From contig VIIQ02000737.1 in assembly GCA_007449985.2 (NCBI GenBank), positions 124,001-188,000 on the forward strand: DNA of 64,000 nt, in the 5' to 3' direction. The notes beneath the pieces were generated by a model, which saw only the letters and a program-made list of their open reading frames with translations, ran no database searches and was not told where the DNA came from. Of this stretch, positions 11,901 through 22,446 are shown in pieces. The DNA comes from Desmodesmus armatus (Eukaryota > Chlorophyta > Chlorophyceae > Sphaeropleales > Scenedesmaceae). The stretch's first letter is position 1, and each line of letters opens with the position of its first letter. The position numbers and the translations under genes were made by a program.

Positions 11901-13416
11901 CGCAGCGCATCGCGATCATCTTCACACCAGACTCCGCCAGCTTGGCAACTGCCTGCGTGCAAGTGAGGGGGGGGGGGGTACTGAGCACTTTTCCAGGCCA
12001 TCCACACGCGGCATGTGTCTGCCACCTGCCCGTCAGCCCACCTAATCAAGTGTACCACGGTACAGTATGGGAGCGACACTTTTGAAGTACCACCTGGCGG
12101 GGAAGCATGCGCTTCAAGATGCCACATCGACCCCCCCCCCCCCCCGCACACAAGATAAATCCACCATGTCATAGAATCGCTTGCTTCCATACAACAGCAG
12201 AGTGAGCAAGTAGCAATGACTTTTTGGCTGCACACTGGCAGTACCAACCATCACTGCTGGCATGTTCACAACAGGAGGCCCGGCTTTCACACCTGTGCAT
12301 TTGCATCATCGTTGACGAAGAGGCACACCACAGGAGCCCCCGCAGCCAGTGGGGTAGTGTGCTCATTGAGGGTGGCCTGCAAGCATAGTGACACGCAGCA
12401 GCACCGCATCAAACATTGCTGTACCCATGGCTGTATCCAAACATTGCTGATTTGAGGCTACAGCCCTCACCGCCTCACCTCTGTCTGCTCGCTTCCTCCC
12501 CCCCCCCCCCCACACACACAGCCGTCGATGCACTCCCCAATTTGCTGTCCTAGTCGGACTATGTTGGCATGCCTGATAGACTGCTTGCATGTGACTTGCA
12601 TGTTCATAGTACGCTAGCTACTCGAGTAATCCCTGTGCTAACACACTGCACTGTATCCTGCCAGGGTGCTTACTGAGCCGTCAAGGTGCTACAGCCCTCA
12701 CCTCCAAAAATCATGTCTGCCCCTGTCTCCCCCCCCCCCACCCCACCCCTCCCCCGCCACCCTCCATTCCCCCCCCCCCCTGTCTGTCCTGCCAGGACGC
12801 TCATTGAGCTGTCACAATGCTACATCCCTCACCTCCACAAACTCTGTCTGTTCAAAGCCGGCCTCATGCAGCGGCTGCTCCAGGAACTTGCGCACATATG
12901 CAGCTGCAGCACAATGCACACACGTAACAGGCATCCTTCACACCAGCTGTGTGTTTTCGTACCGTTCCACACACCCACACATTGGGCCAGATGGAGACAG
13001 AAAGAGTCAGGGGGAACACCGTTCCATGCGCTGACAGCAGAAAGAAGAGCTTAGGTGCAGCCGAACCAGCTACATATTGAACTACATACCCCCAAGCCCC
13101 CAGCCCCTCGCTCACCAGAGCTGAACACAACGATCTTCGTTGCCGCCTTCTTGGCTGCCAGGCTGGTGCTGTCTGCTGTCTGTCCTTCCTCTGATCTGTC
13201 ATCTTTGAAGCGGATGGGCCGAAGGGGGCGCCTTGCAAAACATGTTTGCTTTGGCTGCCAGGCTGGACTAGAGTGTGCTGCAGTAGCCGCTGGCCGGTGC
13301 TGTAGGTTAGCGTTCAACATGGTTGGTGGTTGTTTTGAATTTAGTTGAGCTGCACAGCACGATTTGGTCGAACACGGTGACAGTGCACACAGCTGGCGTT
13401 TTGATGGTGTGCTCAT
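8984..13416 (-). CDS. D-lactate dehydrogenase (D-2-hydroxyacid dehydrogenase family)
   Basis: Catalyses NADH-dependent reduction of pyruvate to D-lactate, a fermentation step in algae. Exons (minus): 13416-13116, 12903-12833, 12376-12293, 11952-11777, 11432-11294, 10892-10729, 10277-10140, 9651-9561 and 9121-8984. All phases agree, giving 433 aa from the first ATG. A second ATG at 13320 would give 401 aa and leave more room for a promoter. The N-terminal ~90 residues are Arg/Ser/Ala-rich, like an organelle transit peptide. The body begins TKIVVFSSAAYVRKFLEQPL. The NAD-binding Rossmann motif is VGVLGTGAIGTEAARMFK. The catalytic triad is visible: Arg in LLNVSRGGL, Glu in VYENEGQ and His in ITPHTAFLTGEAL. 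The substrate-domain signature MRCAGFDRVDL is typical of ldhA-type enzymes. The neighbouring PP2C gene starts head-to-head. Transit-peptide destination (plastid or mitochondrion) is not resolved. Confidence 0.93.
10080..10145. repeat. 12-bp tandem repeat at the splice donor of exon 7 (D-LDH)
   Basis: On the minus strand the donor GGGACA|GTGAGT is followed at once by four to five units of GGGACAGTGAGA. Every unit recreates the exon-end plus donor word GGACAGTGAG. Confidence 0.8.
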
Positions 13417-13430
13417 GAGGCCGACTCATC
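13321..13430. promoter_or_regulatory. Putative bidirectional promoter, D-LDH / PP2C
   Basis: The two genes diverge. If the upstream ATGs are used the start codons are only 14 bp apart (13416 and 13431) and the 5' UTRs must overlap. If D-LDH starts at 13320, about 110 bp separate them. No TATA box is obvious. Confidence 0.4.
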
Positions 13431-14566
13431 ATGACTCAGACTGCAGCACGTAAGCGATCAGCAGACCAAGATGTCAAACAACCAAATTTCCATTTGTTTG
13501 CCAAGCTTTATTCTCCTGTCTTGCCCGTCGATGTTGAGCATGCATCGTCCAATGTTTACGAGGGTGATCACGCGTTCGCTGAAGGTAAGCACTCATGCAT
13601 GCATGTTAGGGTTTTATAATAGAATTTCATGTTCTTGCTGCATACAAGGAGCTGCAGACAGGTCCCCTGGCCCTGGGAGGTTTTGGTGCTGGGCATTAGT
13701 GAAGCCCATTGCTTGTGACCAGCACCGTCAGACATAGCTACACCCACAACACATCTTGGGCTGTGGCATCGCGGATCGTTCTTGCTTGGCATGGGCAGGT
13801 TTGAATAGTTTGAATATTGATCAGCAGCAGCGACAGTGATAGCCAAGCCCTCGGTGGCACACAGCCCACCCATGCCTGATTTTAGGCGCAGTCAATTCTG
13901 TCTTAGCTCTTCACACCACGGAGTCACGGCCAGCATCGATGATGGCCTGCCAGCACTGGCCCAGCAGCAGCTCACACACCTCCTGCACCTGCCTGTGCCG
14001 CAGCAGCATGGAAGCAGCTCCGCAGCAACAGCAGGAACAGCAACAGCAGCAGCAACTGCAGCCCTTCCTTGTCGTTACTACACGACAAACCCAGGATTCT
14101 TATTCCCACAGCGCAGTGAAGTGCCGAAGCAGGCGTTTGGCTTTGCCCCTGTGTTCCACCTAGCTCACTGCTGCAGCAGCACCAGCAGGTGAGAGGCCAC
14201 ATGACTGTGGGGTGTGCTGATCATATGATTCCATTCCTCAAAATATGGCAGCGGTTTGTACAAATTTCAGCAGCGGTAGTGCCGTGTGTTCCACCTGGCT
14301 CACTCTCGCAGCAGCAGCAGCAGCAGCAGCAGCAGGTGACAGGCCGCATGTCTGTGTGGTGTGATCGCAAATGCATAAAGTTCTTTGATCACTCAACCTT
14401 GCCAATATTCAGTGAATGATTCATTTGCTGCCCCCCCCCCCCCCTCTGCCTGCTGTGTCAGTTCTGTCAGCCCATCACCCCTCAGTCATGAGTCCATGGT
14501 GGCGCTGCGCCCTACAGCAGAACTAGTCAAATACCCAGCAGCAGCAACAGCTGCTATCACGGTGTG

Positions 14567-14607
<41 letters not shown>

Positions 14608-14634
14608 TGCAGCGCAAGGTTCGGCACAAGGAGG

Positions 14635-14674
<40 letters not shown>

Positions 14675-15384
14675 TGCAGTGGGTTGCCCTGGTTGGGTGC
14701 TGCGCTGGATGTAGGTGGCTACACCAAACGGGGCTTCATCAGCGGGGGAGGCAAGGAACAGAACCAGGACAGGTGCGGGGCAGTGGCGACAAAGAGCGGC
14801 AACAGGGATGGATGCGCATGCAATACCCCGTAGAAATCACACCCCTCAGTGCACAGCAAGCTGTCGACGTCCACACTCCACCTGCCCTGAACCTTAACCT
14901 TGCCTTCCCCATGTTCCTTACCCCCATATGCGCCACACCACACGACACTCCCATTTACCCATCGCCATACTTCACAAGTGCAGGACTTGTGTGCACTCAC
15001 GTGATGACAATCATTCAAGTGTGTACGACTCTCGTGTGTGCCGTGTATGCTGGTGCGGCAGGGGTCTCATTCTGGAGGAGTTCCGCAGCCCCTCTGAGCT
15101 GCTGTTGGGGGTGATGGATGGTCACGGCACCAGCGGCCACCACGTAAGCACTTACCTGGCGCAACACCTACCAGCAGTACTGCTGCAGAAGCTCATGGCA
15201 GCAGCAGCAGCAGCAGCCGGCAGCAGTGGACAGCCGCCGGCCAAGCAGCGACGGCTGTTTGGCAAGGCCGCCAAGCAGCAGCAGCAGCAGCAGCAGGATG
15301 TGGAGTTTGGTGTCTCTCAGGTGCCGTATGTGGTAGTGCCTGATCACTGGCCCAAGTATGGCTTCACACCGGGCCAGGTGTACG

Positions 15385-15444
<60 letters not shown>

Positions 15445-15531
15445 CACCACCGCTGGAGCACTCTCCTGGCAGGGCAGTGTCAAAGCAGCAGCTGGTACAG
15501 CAGAAGCTGCGGTCCCACCCATTGGATGACG

Positions 15532-15571
<40 letters not shown>

Positions 15572-17819
15572 TGGCGGCTACAGCCACAGCAGCAGTCAGA
15601 AGTGGTTGACTCCTGTGTCTGCTGCCGATGTGGTGTGTGTGCCCCTCAGCCAGGAGCTGCTGTGTGGTGCCTTCACAGCAACTGATGCGCTGCTGTCTGG
15701 GTCAGGGGTCAATGTGGTTGACAGGTAAGGCCAGAGGGGGGGGGGGCTAGTGCGGAGGGGGCTGATGCAAGGGGAAACTGGGTTGAGTGAGTACTGTGTG
15801 TGTGATGAACACATAAGTTGCATCAAACATGTACATTACAGGATCATGATGACGATGATGATGATGATGGCAGCAGGCTATTTTGAAGTGCGGGAGGCGG
15901 GGGGGCTGGTTCAGGGGGAGGCTAGTTGAGTGGGTGGGTTTGTGAGCAAACCTGTGTGTGTGTGTGTGGGGGGGGGGGGGCTGGAGAGGTGAGGGGGTGG
16001 GTTGCCTGGCCGGTTGCCTTCATAGCCACTGACGAGTTGCTGGCTGGGTCAGATGTTGGATGGTGGACAGGTGGGGGCGGGAAGGGGCCCCGGGGCTTTT
16101 TGGATCAGGTGGGCAATTGGGGTGGGGATTGGCTAATCAGAGGGGGTGGGGGAAGCAGGGGCGCTGACCCCCGGGGGCGGGGAGTGAGGTGGGTGTTCCT
16201 CTCAGGGGGGGGGGGGAGGTGTGGGGGGCGAGCAGCACCAATTGGTCATGCGGTCGGGTCGGCAAGTGGCTGTGTGCCTGCCGGATGTCTTCACAACCAC
16301 TGATGTCATGTGTCCTGCGTAATGTGCGCCGCAACTGCAGTGGCAGCACTGCACTTTTGTGCCATGCTCTGAATGTGTGTCCTGCAAGTGTCCCAATCGG
16401 TGCAGTTGTCACAATCTCATTCGCGCCACAACTGCCGCAACTGTCACAACTGCCGCAACTGCAGTGGCAGCACTGCTCTGCTGTGCCATGTTGGCCCCCG
16501 CAGCATCACTACAGCATGGGTGGGTGACTCACGTGCAGTGCTGGGCAGGCGCAAGCAGCTCATGCAGCAGCAGCAGCAGCAGCAGCAGGGACCAATGCAG
16601 CAGCGGCAACAGCAGCTGAAGGGTCCCGCTGGCAGCAGCAGCAACAGTACATCGCAGCAGCAGCAGCAGCAGCAGTATGCATGGGAGGCCATTCCCTTGT
16701 CATTTGACCACAAGCCGGACCGCCAAGATGAGAATGTGAGTGGTTGTTGGTACTGCTGCAGTGATGTTGTGGCTGCGATAAAACCAAAATGAAAATTGTA
16801 ATGTTGTTGGCGTACGTGCCCCGTGGCACAGTGCATGCATTGTCAGGTGTGAGTAACATGGGTGGGTGGGCAGGCTGTGGGCCAGGTGTGTCATATGTCA
16901 TATCGTATGATTCATACGGCATACGGCATACACCGCATCAGGCATCTCACCACAAACATTGCGGCCACAGCGTTTCACCACATGCATACATCTTGTGTGC
17001 GTCACATGGACATCTGCATGCCATGATGGCAAGAAGTACGAATGTTCTATGAACCCTAATGCCCTGAACTCCGCTGCCTCTGTGTGCCTGTGGTATGCAC
17101 CCTGCTGTGTGTGCCTGCTGTATGTGCCGGCTTGTGTGTGTGGGTGGGTGCCATCACCCTTCAGTTGCGCATCAACTTGAATGAGGGGCGCGTGGCGCAG
17201 ATCATGGGCAGAGGTCCCTACAGGGTGTGGTTCAAGGGCATAGACTACCCAGGTGGGCACCAGCGGGGTAAACCCTAGCAGGCTAGCTGCTGCTGTGTGG
17301 ACTCTCAGCACAGCATGTCACCCTGACTCCCCACCCACCCCAAGTCTGCATTCATCACCAATGTGCTGCAGTCTGTATGCAAGTTGTGAAGCCCTGCACC
17401 TTCCGTTGATCAGCTGCAAACGTTGCAAGCATGTTGACAAAACGCATCAGCAACAACCACCATGCTCCGCTGCTATTGCTGCCGCCTCTGCTGCTGTTCC
17501 TTGTATCCATTCCTTCCATCCAGGCCTCGCTATGTCGCGAGCGTTTGGTGACTTGCCTTGCCGCCGCATCGGCGTGACCGTCGAGCCAGAAGTAACCGTC
17601 CATCCACTGCGAAAGGATGATCAGCTACTGGTGGCAGCCACGGACGGCATCTGGGATGTCCTCAGTAATGAGGAGGTCGTGGATTTGGCGGGAAACGCGA
17701 GCGGAGCAGCAGCGGCAGCGCGGGCTTTGGTTGAGATTGCGGAAGCTCGGTGGCTCGAGACGGAGGGGGGCTACATTGACGATATTACGGCGGTGGTTGT
17801 GCGCGCGCAAGTTGCATGA
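13431..17819 (+). CDS. PP2C-type protein phosphatase
   Basis: Mg/Mn-dependent Ser/Thr phosphatase. Proposed exons: 13431-13584, 14673-14772, 15062-15724, 16465-16735, 17165-17252 and 17524-17819, in phase throughout, about 523 aa. Core motifs in order: GYTKRGFISGGGKEQNQD, LLLGVMDGHGTSGHH (metal-binding DGHG), SGSTALLCHVG, AWVGDSRAVLGRR, PLSFDHKPDRQDE, GLAMSRAFGDLPCRRIGV, LLVAATDGIWDVLSNEEVV and YIDDITAVVV. All metal-coordinating Asp positions are present. Long polyGln and polySer inserts encoded by CAG/AGC repeats interrupt the domain between the DGHG and GSTA motifs and after GDSRAV. The first exon and the acceptor of the second are the weak points: two CAG tracts at 14571-14603 and 14637-14672 could be coding (in phase) or intronic. 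Substrate unknown. Confidence 0.9.
14130..14360 (+). repeat. Diverged tandem duplication in the PP2C 5' intron
   Basis: A segment starting tgttccacctagctcactg near 14150, followed by CAG units and a ggtgagaggcc word, recurs near 14288 as tgttccacctggctcactc with a longer CAG tract and ggtgacaggcc. The first copy ends in a donor-like CAGCAG|GTGAGA, so exon-like signals were copied with it. Confidence 0.6.
16325..16372 (+). repeat. Partial duplicate of the PP2C exon-4 acceptor and exon start
   Basis: The block cgcaactgcagtggcagc followed by actgcacttttgtgccatg mirrors the true exon start at 16465, where cgcaactgcag|tggcagc is followed by actgctctgctgtgccatg. The duplicate carries the same TGCAG acceptor and would encode SGSTALLCHA before diverging. 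The sequence between holds short repeats of ccgcaactg. Confidence 0.75.
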
Positions 17820-18307
17820 GATGGGCGCATTGCCGCTGTAGGTTTCTCAGTTGGAATGCGCCAGCTGCGCGATAATCGCCAGCTGGTCGTGGCAGGCAGT
17901 GGTACGATTATTGTTTTGATGTTGGATGGTTTCCTGACTGGGATGAGAGCGCTATCTGCTACAGCTGAGCGCTTATCCAGCTTTGCTGGTAAAGTTCTAT
18001 GCTCAGCACTTGCGCTTGATGCTTGCATAAGCATTCTTTTCATTGGAAGGGAAGTTGGTCGGGTACGACTGATGGCGCAGAAGCAACCAAAATACAATAG
18101 CAAACCAACGCAAGATGGTCACGTTGTTGCAAGGCCTGTGGGGGCTAGAAGCTTGTAATAGCAGCCTGCAGCTGCCAGCTGGTGAAGGGTATACATCTTT
18201 AGGGTTTACCATGGAGACCAATATTGGAGATTAATCTGACGCACCAGCAACCAAGGCCAACCTGACGCAGCAGCAACCAAGACAACACCGGCACAATGTT
18301 ACAAGCC

Positions 18308-21300
18308 CTAGCTGACAGCAGCCTCACTTTCATGCAAGTGCCCTTCATCAACACCCTCCGCTGCTGCCGTTGCCGCTGCTTCTAGCGGCAGCCATTCCGC
18401 ATGCAGCCGCCACAACCGCAAGCTGTTGCAGCTGCCCCCCTCTCGATAGCTCGACATACACAACCCAGCAGCAGCATCCCTACTTCCTTGCTCCTGCCTT
18501 GACTCCAACCCTACCCCAGCTGCTGCTGTAGGACTGCTGCCGGGACTGCTGCCGCTGCCGTCAACAGCAGCAGCAGCAGCGGAGGTGTCCTCTGCCTCCC
18601 AGCCATCTGCTGGCAGTAGGGGGTACCTCCTGTGGCCTGATGTGGTTGCTAGCAGGGGCAGGCAGGGGCTGAAGCTGACACCGTTGATGGTGTCTGCTGC
18701 CGCTTGGAAGCAGGACACCTGCTGGCCGTCCCTGAGGTCAAACACCTGCACAGCACGGCACAGCACGACACAGCACAGGGGGCATCATTGTTGAACCTGG
18801 AAGGGGGGGGGTGTCTGGATGTTGCCCATGCACAGCAGCTTTTAAAGTACAGCCAGGGGCGATGGAGGGCGGCCAAGGAATGCAAATGCGCCGAAAGACT
18901 TGACCCAGCCCTTGAATGGCTTGTGAAGCACCTCAAGTGCTGTGAGTGACTGATAGCCAACATCTTATGCATGATGTGTGTGGCTGGTTGAATGTGGACC
19001 CACCCGAACACAGCCGTCGCTGCCACCAGTTGCCAGGTGCCGGCCGCATGCCTCTATACTGAACCCTATCCGCTGGTTGGTGGTGCCGGTAGGCCGCTGC
19101 ATGCTGCACACAACCTGCAGAGCAGCCGACAACACTGACGTGGTAGGGCAAACTGCGCACAGCTTGTTGCATTTGCGCACAGGAACAGCAGATGCCCCTA
19201 TCTGCCTGCTGGTGGCAACTAAGGCAGGCCTCCGCGAAGCATAGCTGATGATTTAATGAAGGTTGCCCATAATCCGTTTGACAAAAGGCCTGCTTGCATT
19301 AGTACTATGAAACACTGTGGCTGCCAGGGTGCTGAGTGGCATGATGTCAGCATGGACGGATGTGCCCTACCTGTCCAGTTGCACGGATGTCCCAGCAATG
19401 TATGTGCTCGTCCCTGCGCGCCCCACTGTACAAGTAGTTGCCGTCAGCGGAGAAGCAAACCTGCACAGCATTGAAGTGGGCGGTAAGGTCGCATCTCCCG
19501 CTGTTCCCGCACAACAAATGCACTGCAGGACAGGACAGCCACTCGGCTGTACAGTATCACACATGTGCAGAAGCGGAATCGCTTCTCAAGGTGGAGGGAA
19601 CCAAGGAAGGTGAGACCCTGTTGATGCAAGCCCTTGCCCTGCTTGCGCAGCCCCCTTGCCCTGTTTGCAAGCCGTTGCCCTGCTTGCGTGAAGTTGCGGT
19701 GCAAGCCCTCCCTGTACACTCCCAGCCCCTTGCCCTGCTTGCGCAGCAGCACTGAACTGATGTAGCAGCACACATTCTGGGGGTACCACAGCCATCCACA
19801 AAACACTGACTCACCCACCACAAACAGCCACAGTGTACCCCCTGCAACATCCGCGTATACTGCTGCCGCGTATACTGCTGCAGTACGCTACTACAGCTTG
19901 CAGGCTGCAGTACAATGCAACATGCCCACAGCCTGTGTTCCCACCTGTGTGACGCCCCCAGCGTGTCCCTGCAGCCACATGAGCTGCTCCCGTGTGCGCA
20001 CATCAAATAAGCCGATGCACCTGCTGTAGCTGCCTGCTGCTAGCAGGTCGGGTTCAAGTGGGTTGAAGGCCAGACAGCTGATGATGCCTGGGGATGGCAC
20101 GACGGGGCAAGTGGGGGGTTGGGGGGGGGGGGGTTGATTAGTTGATAAAATACATGGTCAAGACACGCACAAGTCCGACACAACAGCTGCAAGCAATAAC
20201 ACCATGTGCGCAGTGCAGCTGTTCCAACGACAGAAAGCTGCATACATACACAATGCATTGCTGCAGAATGCCACCACACACACACACACACACACATGCC
20301 ACCGACGCACTGTTCGGTACTGAGGGATTACGTCACTGTTGCTTGCCTATCTAGTAGGACAGCCTTAGTGAGCTTGCATGTATCCAAGTACTCCCTCTGT
20401 CGACACACACACACCCCCTACGCACCTGGTATACTGCCCTCCTGCTTCTTCTTGTGTGTCACAATCCTGCTGCAGTCCCGCCCTGGCCGCCCCACATCAA
20501 ACAGCCGCAGGCACTTGCCGTACCCAGCTAGCAACTTTGAGCCATCAGGGCTGAAGGTCAGGCTGTGTGCAGCTGTTATCTCGTCCGCCTCGTCGTAGGC
20601 TCGGTAGCTGGCACGCAGGGAGCCACTGACAGCATCCCACAGCCTGATGGGCTGACCCTGTGGTACAGGCAGTATTATCATACTACTATGAGTGTACTGC
20701 AGTGCAGTGCTGTACGATGCAGGTTATTGGAGGAAGAGTGCTGGGCTGCTGACACTGTGTCACAGCCTGATGGGCTGAACCTGCGGTACAGGCAGTACCC
20801 AGTGTGATAGGGTGCAGTACCGGCAGTACCATGGAGTGGAGTACAGTACGACACAATGCAGTACAAGTGGTTGGAGGGAGAGTGCTGGGCCGCTGACAGC
20901 ATCCCACAGCCTGATAAATTTCACCCTGCGCAATGGGAGGGGGGGTACGTGCATGCATGTGACGTACCAGTGGCAATGCCTTACAGCTGCTGGCAACACA
21001 CACTGTCAGAGAGGACAAGAGCGGGTGGGGGTGGGGTGGGGTGGGGGGGGGGCTAGCTACCTTCAGACTGCAGGGCATGCAGGACAGGAGGCCCATGCAC
21101 CATGCTTGCAAACAACACCTTGCTGAATGCATCCCTGCAGGAGCCTTGTTGCTGGTGTGAATGCAAACAGCGAAGTGAGCTGAGCACAGTTGTTGTGGTA
21201 CACCAAATACAATGGCTCCACTGCCTGCTCACACTCACCCTGCTGGCGCTGCTGCTTCTGAAAAAGAGCACAGATTTTCATTGACCAGTCACCACAAGCA

Positions 21301-22138
21301 TGGTGGCTGTGTAAGTGTGATCAAGCCATCCATTAGGCTCATTCGCATAACTCACCCTGCTAGTGCTGGCAAAGCAGCAGGAGGCGGGGTCACTAGCTGC
21401 CATGCCGCTGAACCAGCAGTATTCATACACAGTCTCCCCGGTGTGGACCTGCACTGCAGGCTGCCAAGGTATACTGCCATCTGCTGCTGGTGCTGCTTGT
21501 ACTGCTGCTACTGCTTCAGCTGTAGCTGCCTCTGCTGCTGGTTCTGCATGGGATTGGTATGCTTCTTGAGGGAGGTCAAACACACGTAGCCTGCAAAAAA
21601 ACAGACAGCAGGAGTGCATGTGCATGAGGTGGCTGCACCTGCATCTGATGCCATAGCAAGGTGCATCTGGTGGCTGGAGGAGTGCATACTGCCCTCGAAG
21701 AAATAAGCACAAAGCTGAATTGTGATGCGGCTGGGTGTGGACATGCAAAGTTGGCTGCTGCTGACAGCATGGCAGTTGTTGCAGGAACATAAACAGCAGG
21801 GCGCCTTACTCATCCAGGGTTATCAAGTGTGTGAGGGCAGCTCACCAATTGTCATCGCTGGCTGTGAGGCAGCAAGATCCATCTGGCGCCCACAGCACCC
21901 CCTTGACGAAGTTTGTGTTTGGACAAGAGCTAGCTGTCTCTGCATTGAGGACAACGAAAGCATTGAGTCACTCATGTTGATATTCCAGAGGATTCAGTGA
22001 CGTTTGTTGCCTGAGAGCTGCTGCTGACACACCTGCGAAAGGCTTCCACGCGCAGGCTACTGCTGTTGGGGGTGTGTCAAATGTGCTTGACCAGTAACCC
22101 CATGCTTGTTGCGACTCCGGTTGCGGTGTTTCCAGCAT
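18308..22138 (-). CDS. WRAP53: WRAP53/TCAB1-like WD40 protein (telomerase Cajal body protein)
   Basis: In animals this protein binds the CAB box of telomerase RNA and scaRNAs and delivers them to Cajal bodies; an equivalent role here is inferred. Exons (minus): 22138-22033, 21939-21846, 21590-21356, 20657-20426, 20087-19945, 19460-19371, 19114-19004 and 18745-18308, all in phase, 482 aa. Family-specific words in order: NTNFVKGVLWAPDGSC, LTASDDNWLRVFDLP, HTGETVYEYCWFSGM, PIRLWDAVSGSLRASYRAYD, AAHSLTFSPDGSKL, GRPGRDC, QEGSIPGIISCLAFNPLEPD, AAGSYSRCIGLFD, GHAGGVTQV, YSGARRDEHIHCWDIRATGQ, TNQRIGFSIEACGRHLATGG and INGVSFSPCLPLLATTSGHR. The order and spacing match TCAB1, not a generic WD40 protein. 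A Ser/Ala-rich insert sits in the last exon. The start ATG at 22138 joins in phase to exon 2. Confidence 0.92.
19625..19750. repeat. Minisatellite in WRAP53 intron
   Basis: Four to five imperfect units built on ttgccctgcttgcgcagccc. It lies inside the intron between the exons ending at 19945 and starting at 19460. Confidence 0.7.
20615..20940 (-). repeat. Tandem copies of the WRAP53 exon-4 acceptor end
   Basis: The start of the exon at 20657 (minus-strand reading CAG|GGTCAGCCCATCAGGCTG then GGGATGCTGTCAG) recurs at about 20745-20800 and, more diverged, at about 20885-20935. The copies are spaced about 120-140 bp and each keeps a word encoding IRLWDAVSG or its remnant. Between copies lie palindromic GTAC-rich words (gcagtgcagtgctgtac). 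Only the 20657 copy continues into a full exon. Confidence 0.8.
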
Positions 22139-22446
22139 TTCAACACATCAGCATCGTTGGTGTTTGAGCAGCATGAGTCTAGACTCTCAGTTGTGGATGT
22201 GCAGTGACTGCCGCTGCTGCAGCAGCTGCTGCTGTTGACACACCAAAAGGTCGAAGGACTGAGGCGGAGGATCGAGTTGACTGCTCGAAAGGGTGCTTCA
22301 AGAAGCTTTGTCGACTGTCGCTTTGTCGGCTGCAAGAGGGGCGACACGCAGTTTAGCCCATACAAAATGATCCATGAATGATCACGTTTACATGGTTCCG
22401 AGTCCGACTGCTTCTTCAGCAGAAACAATGCAACAGAATCAAGATA

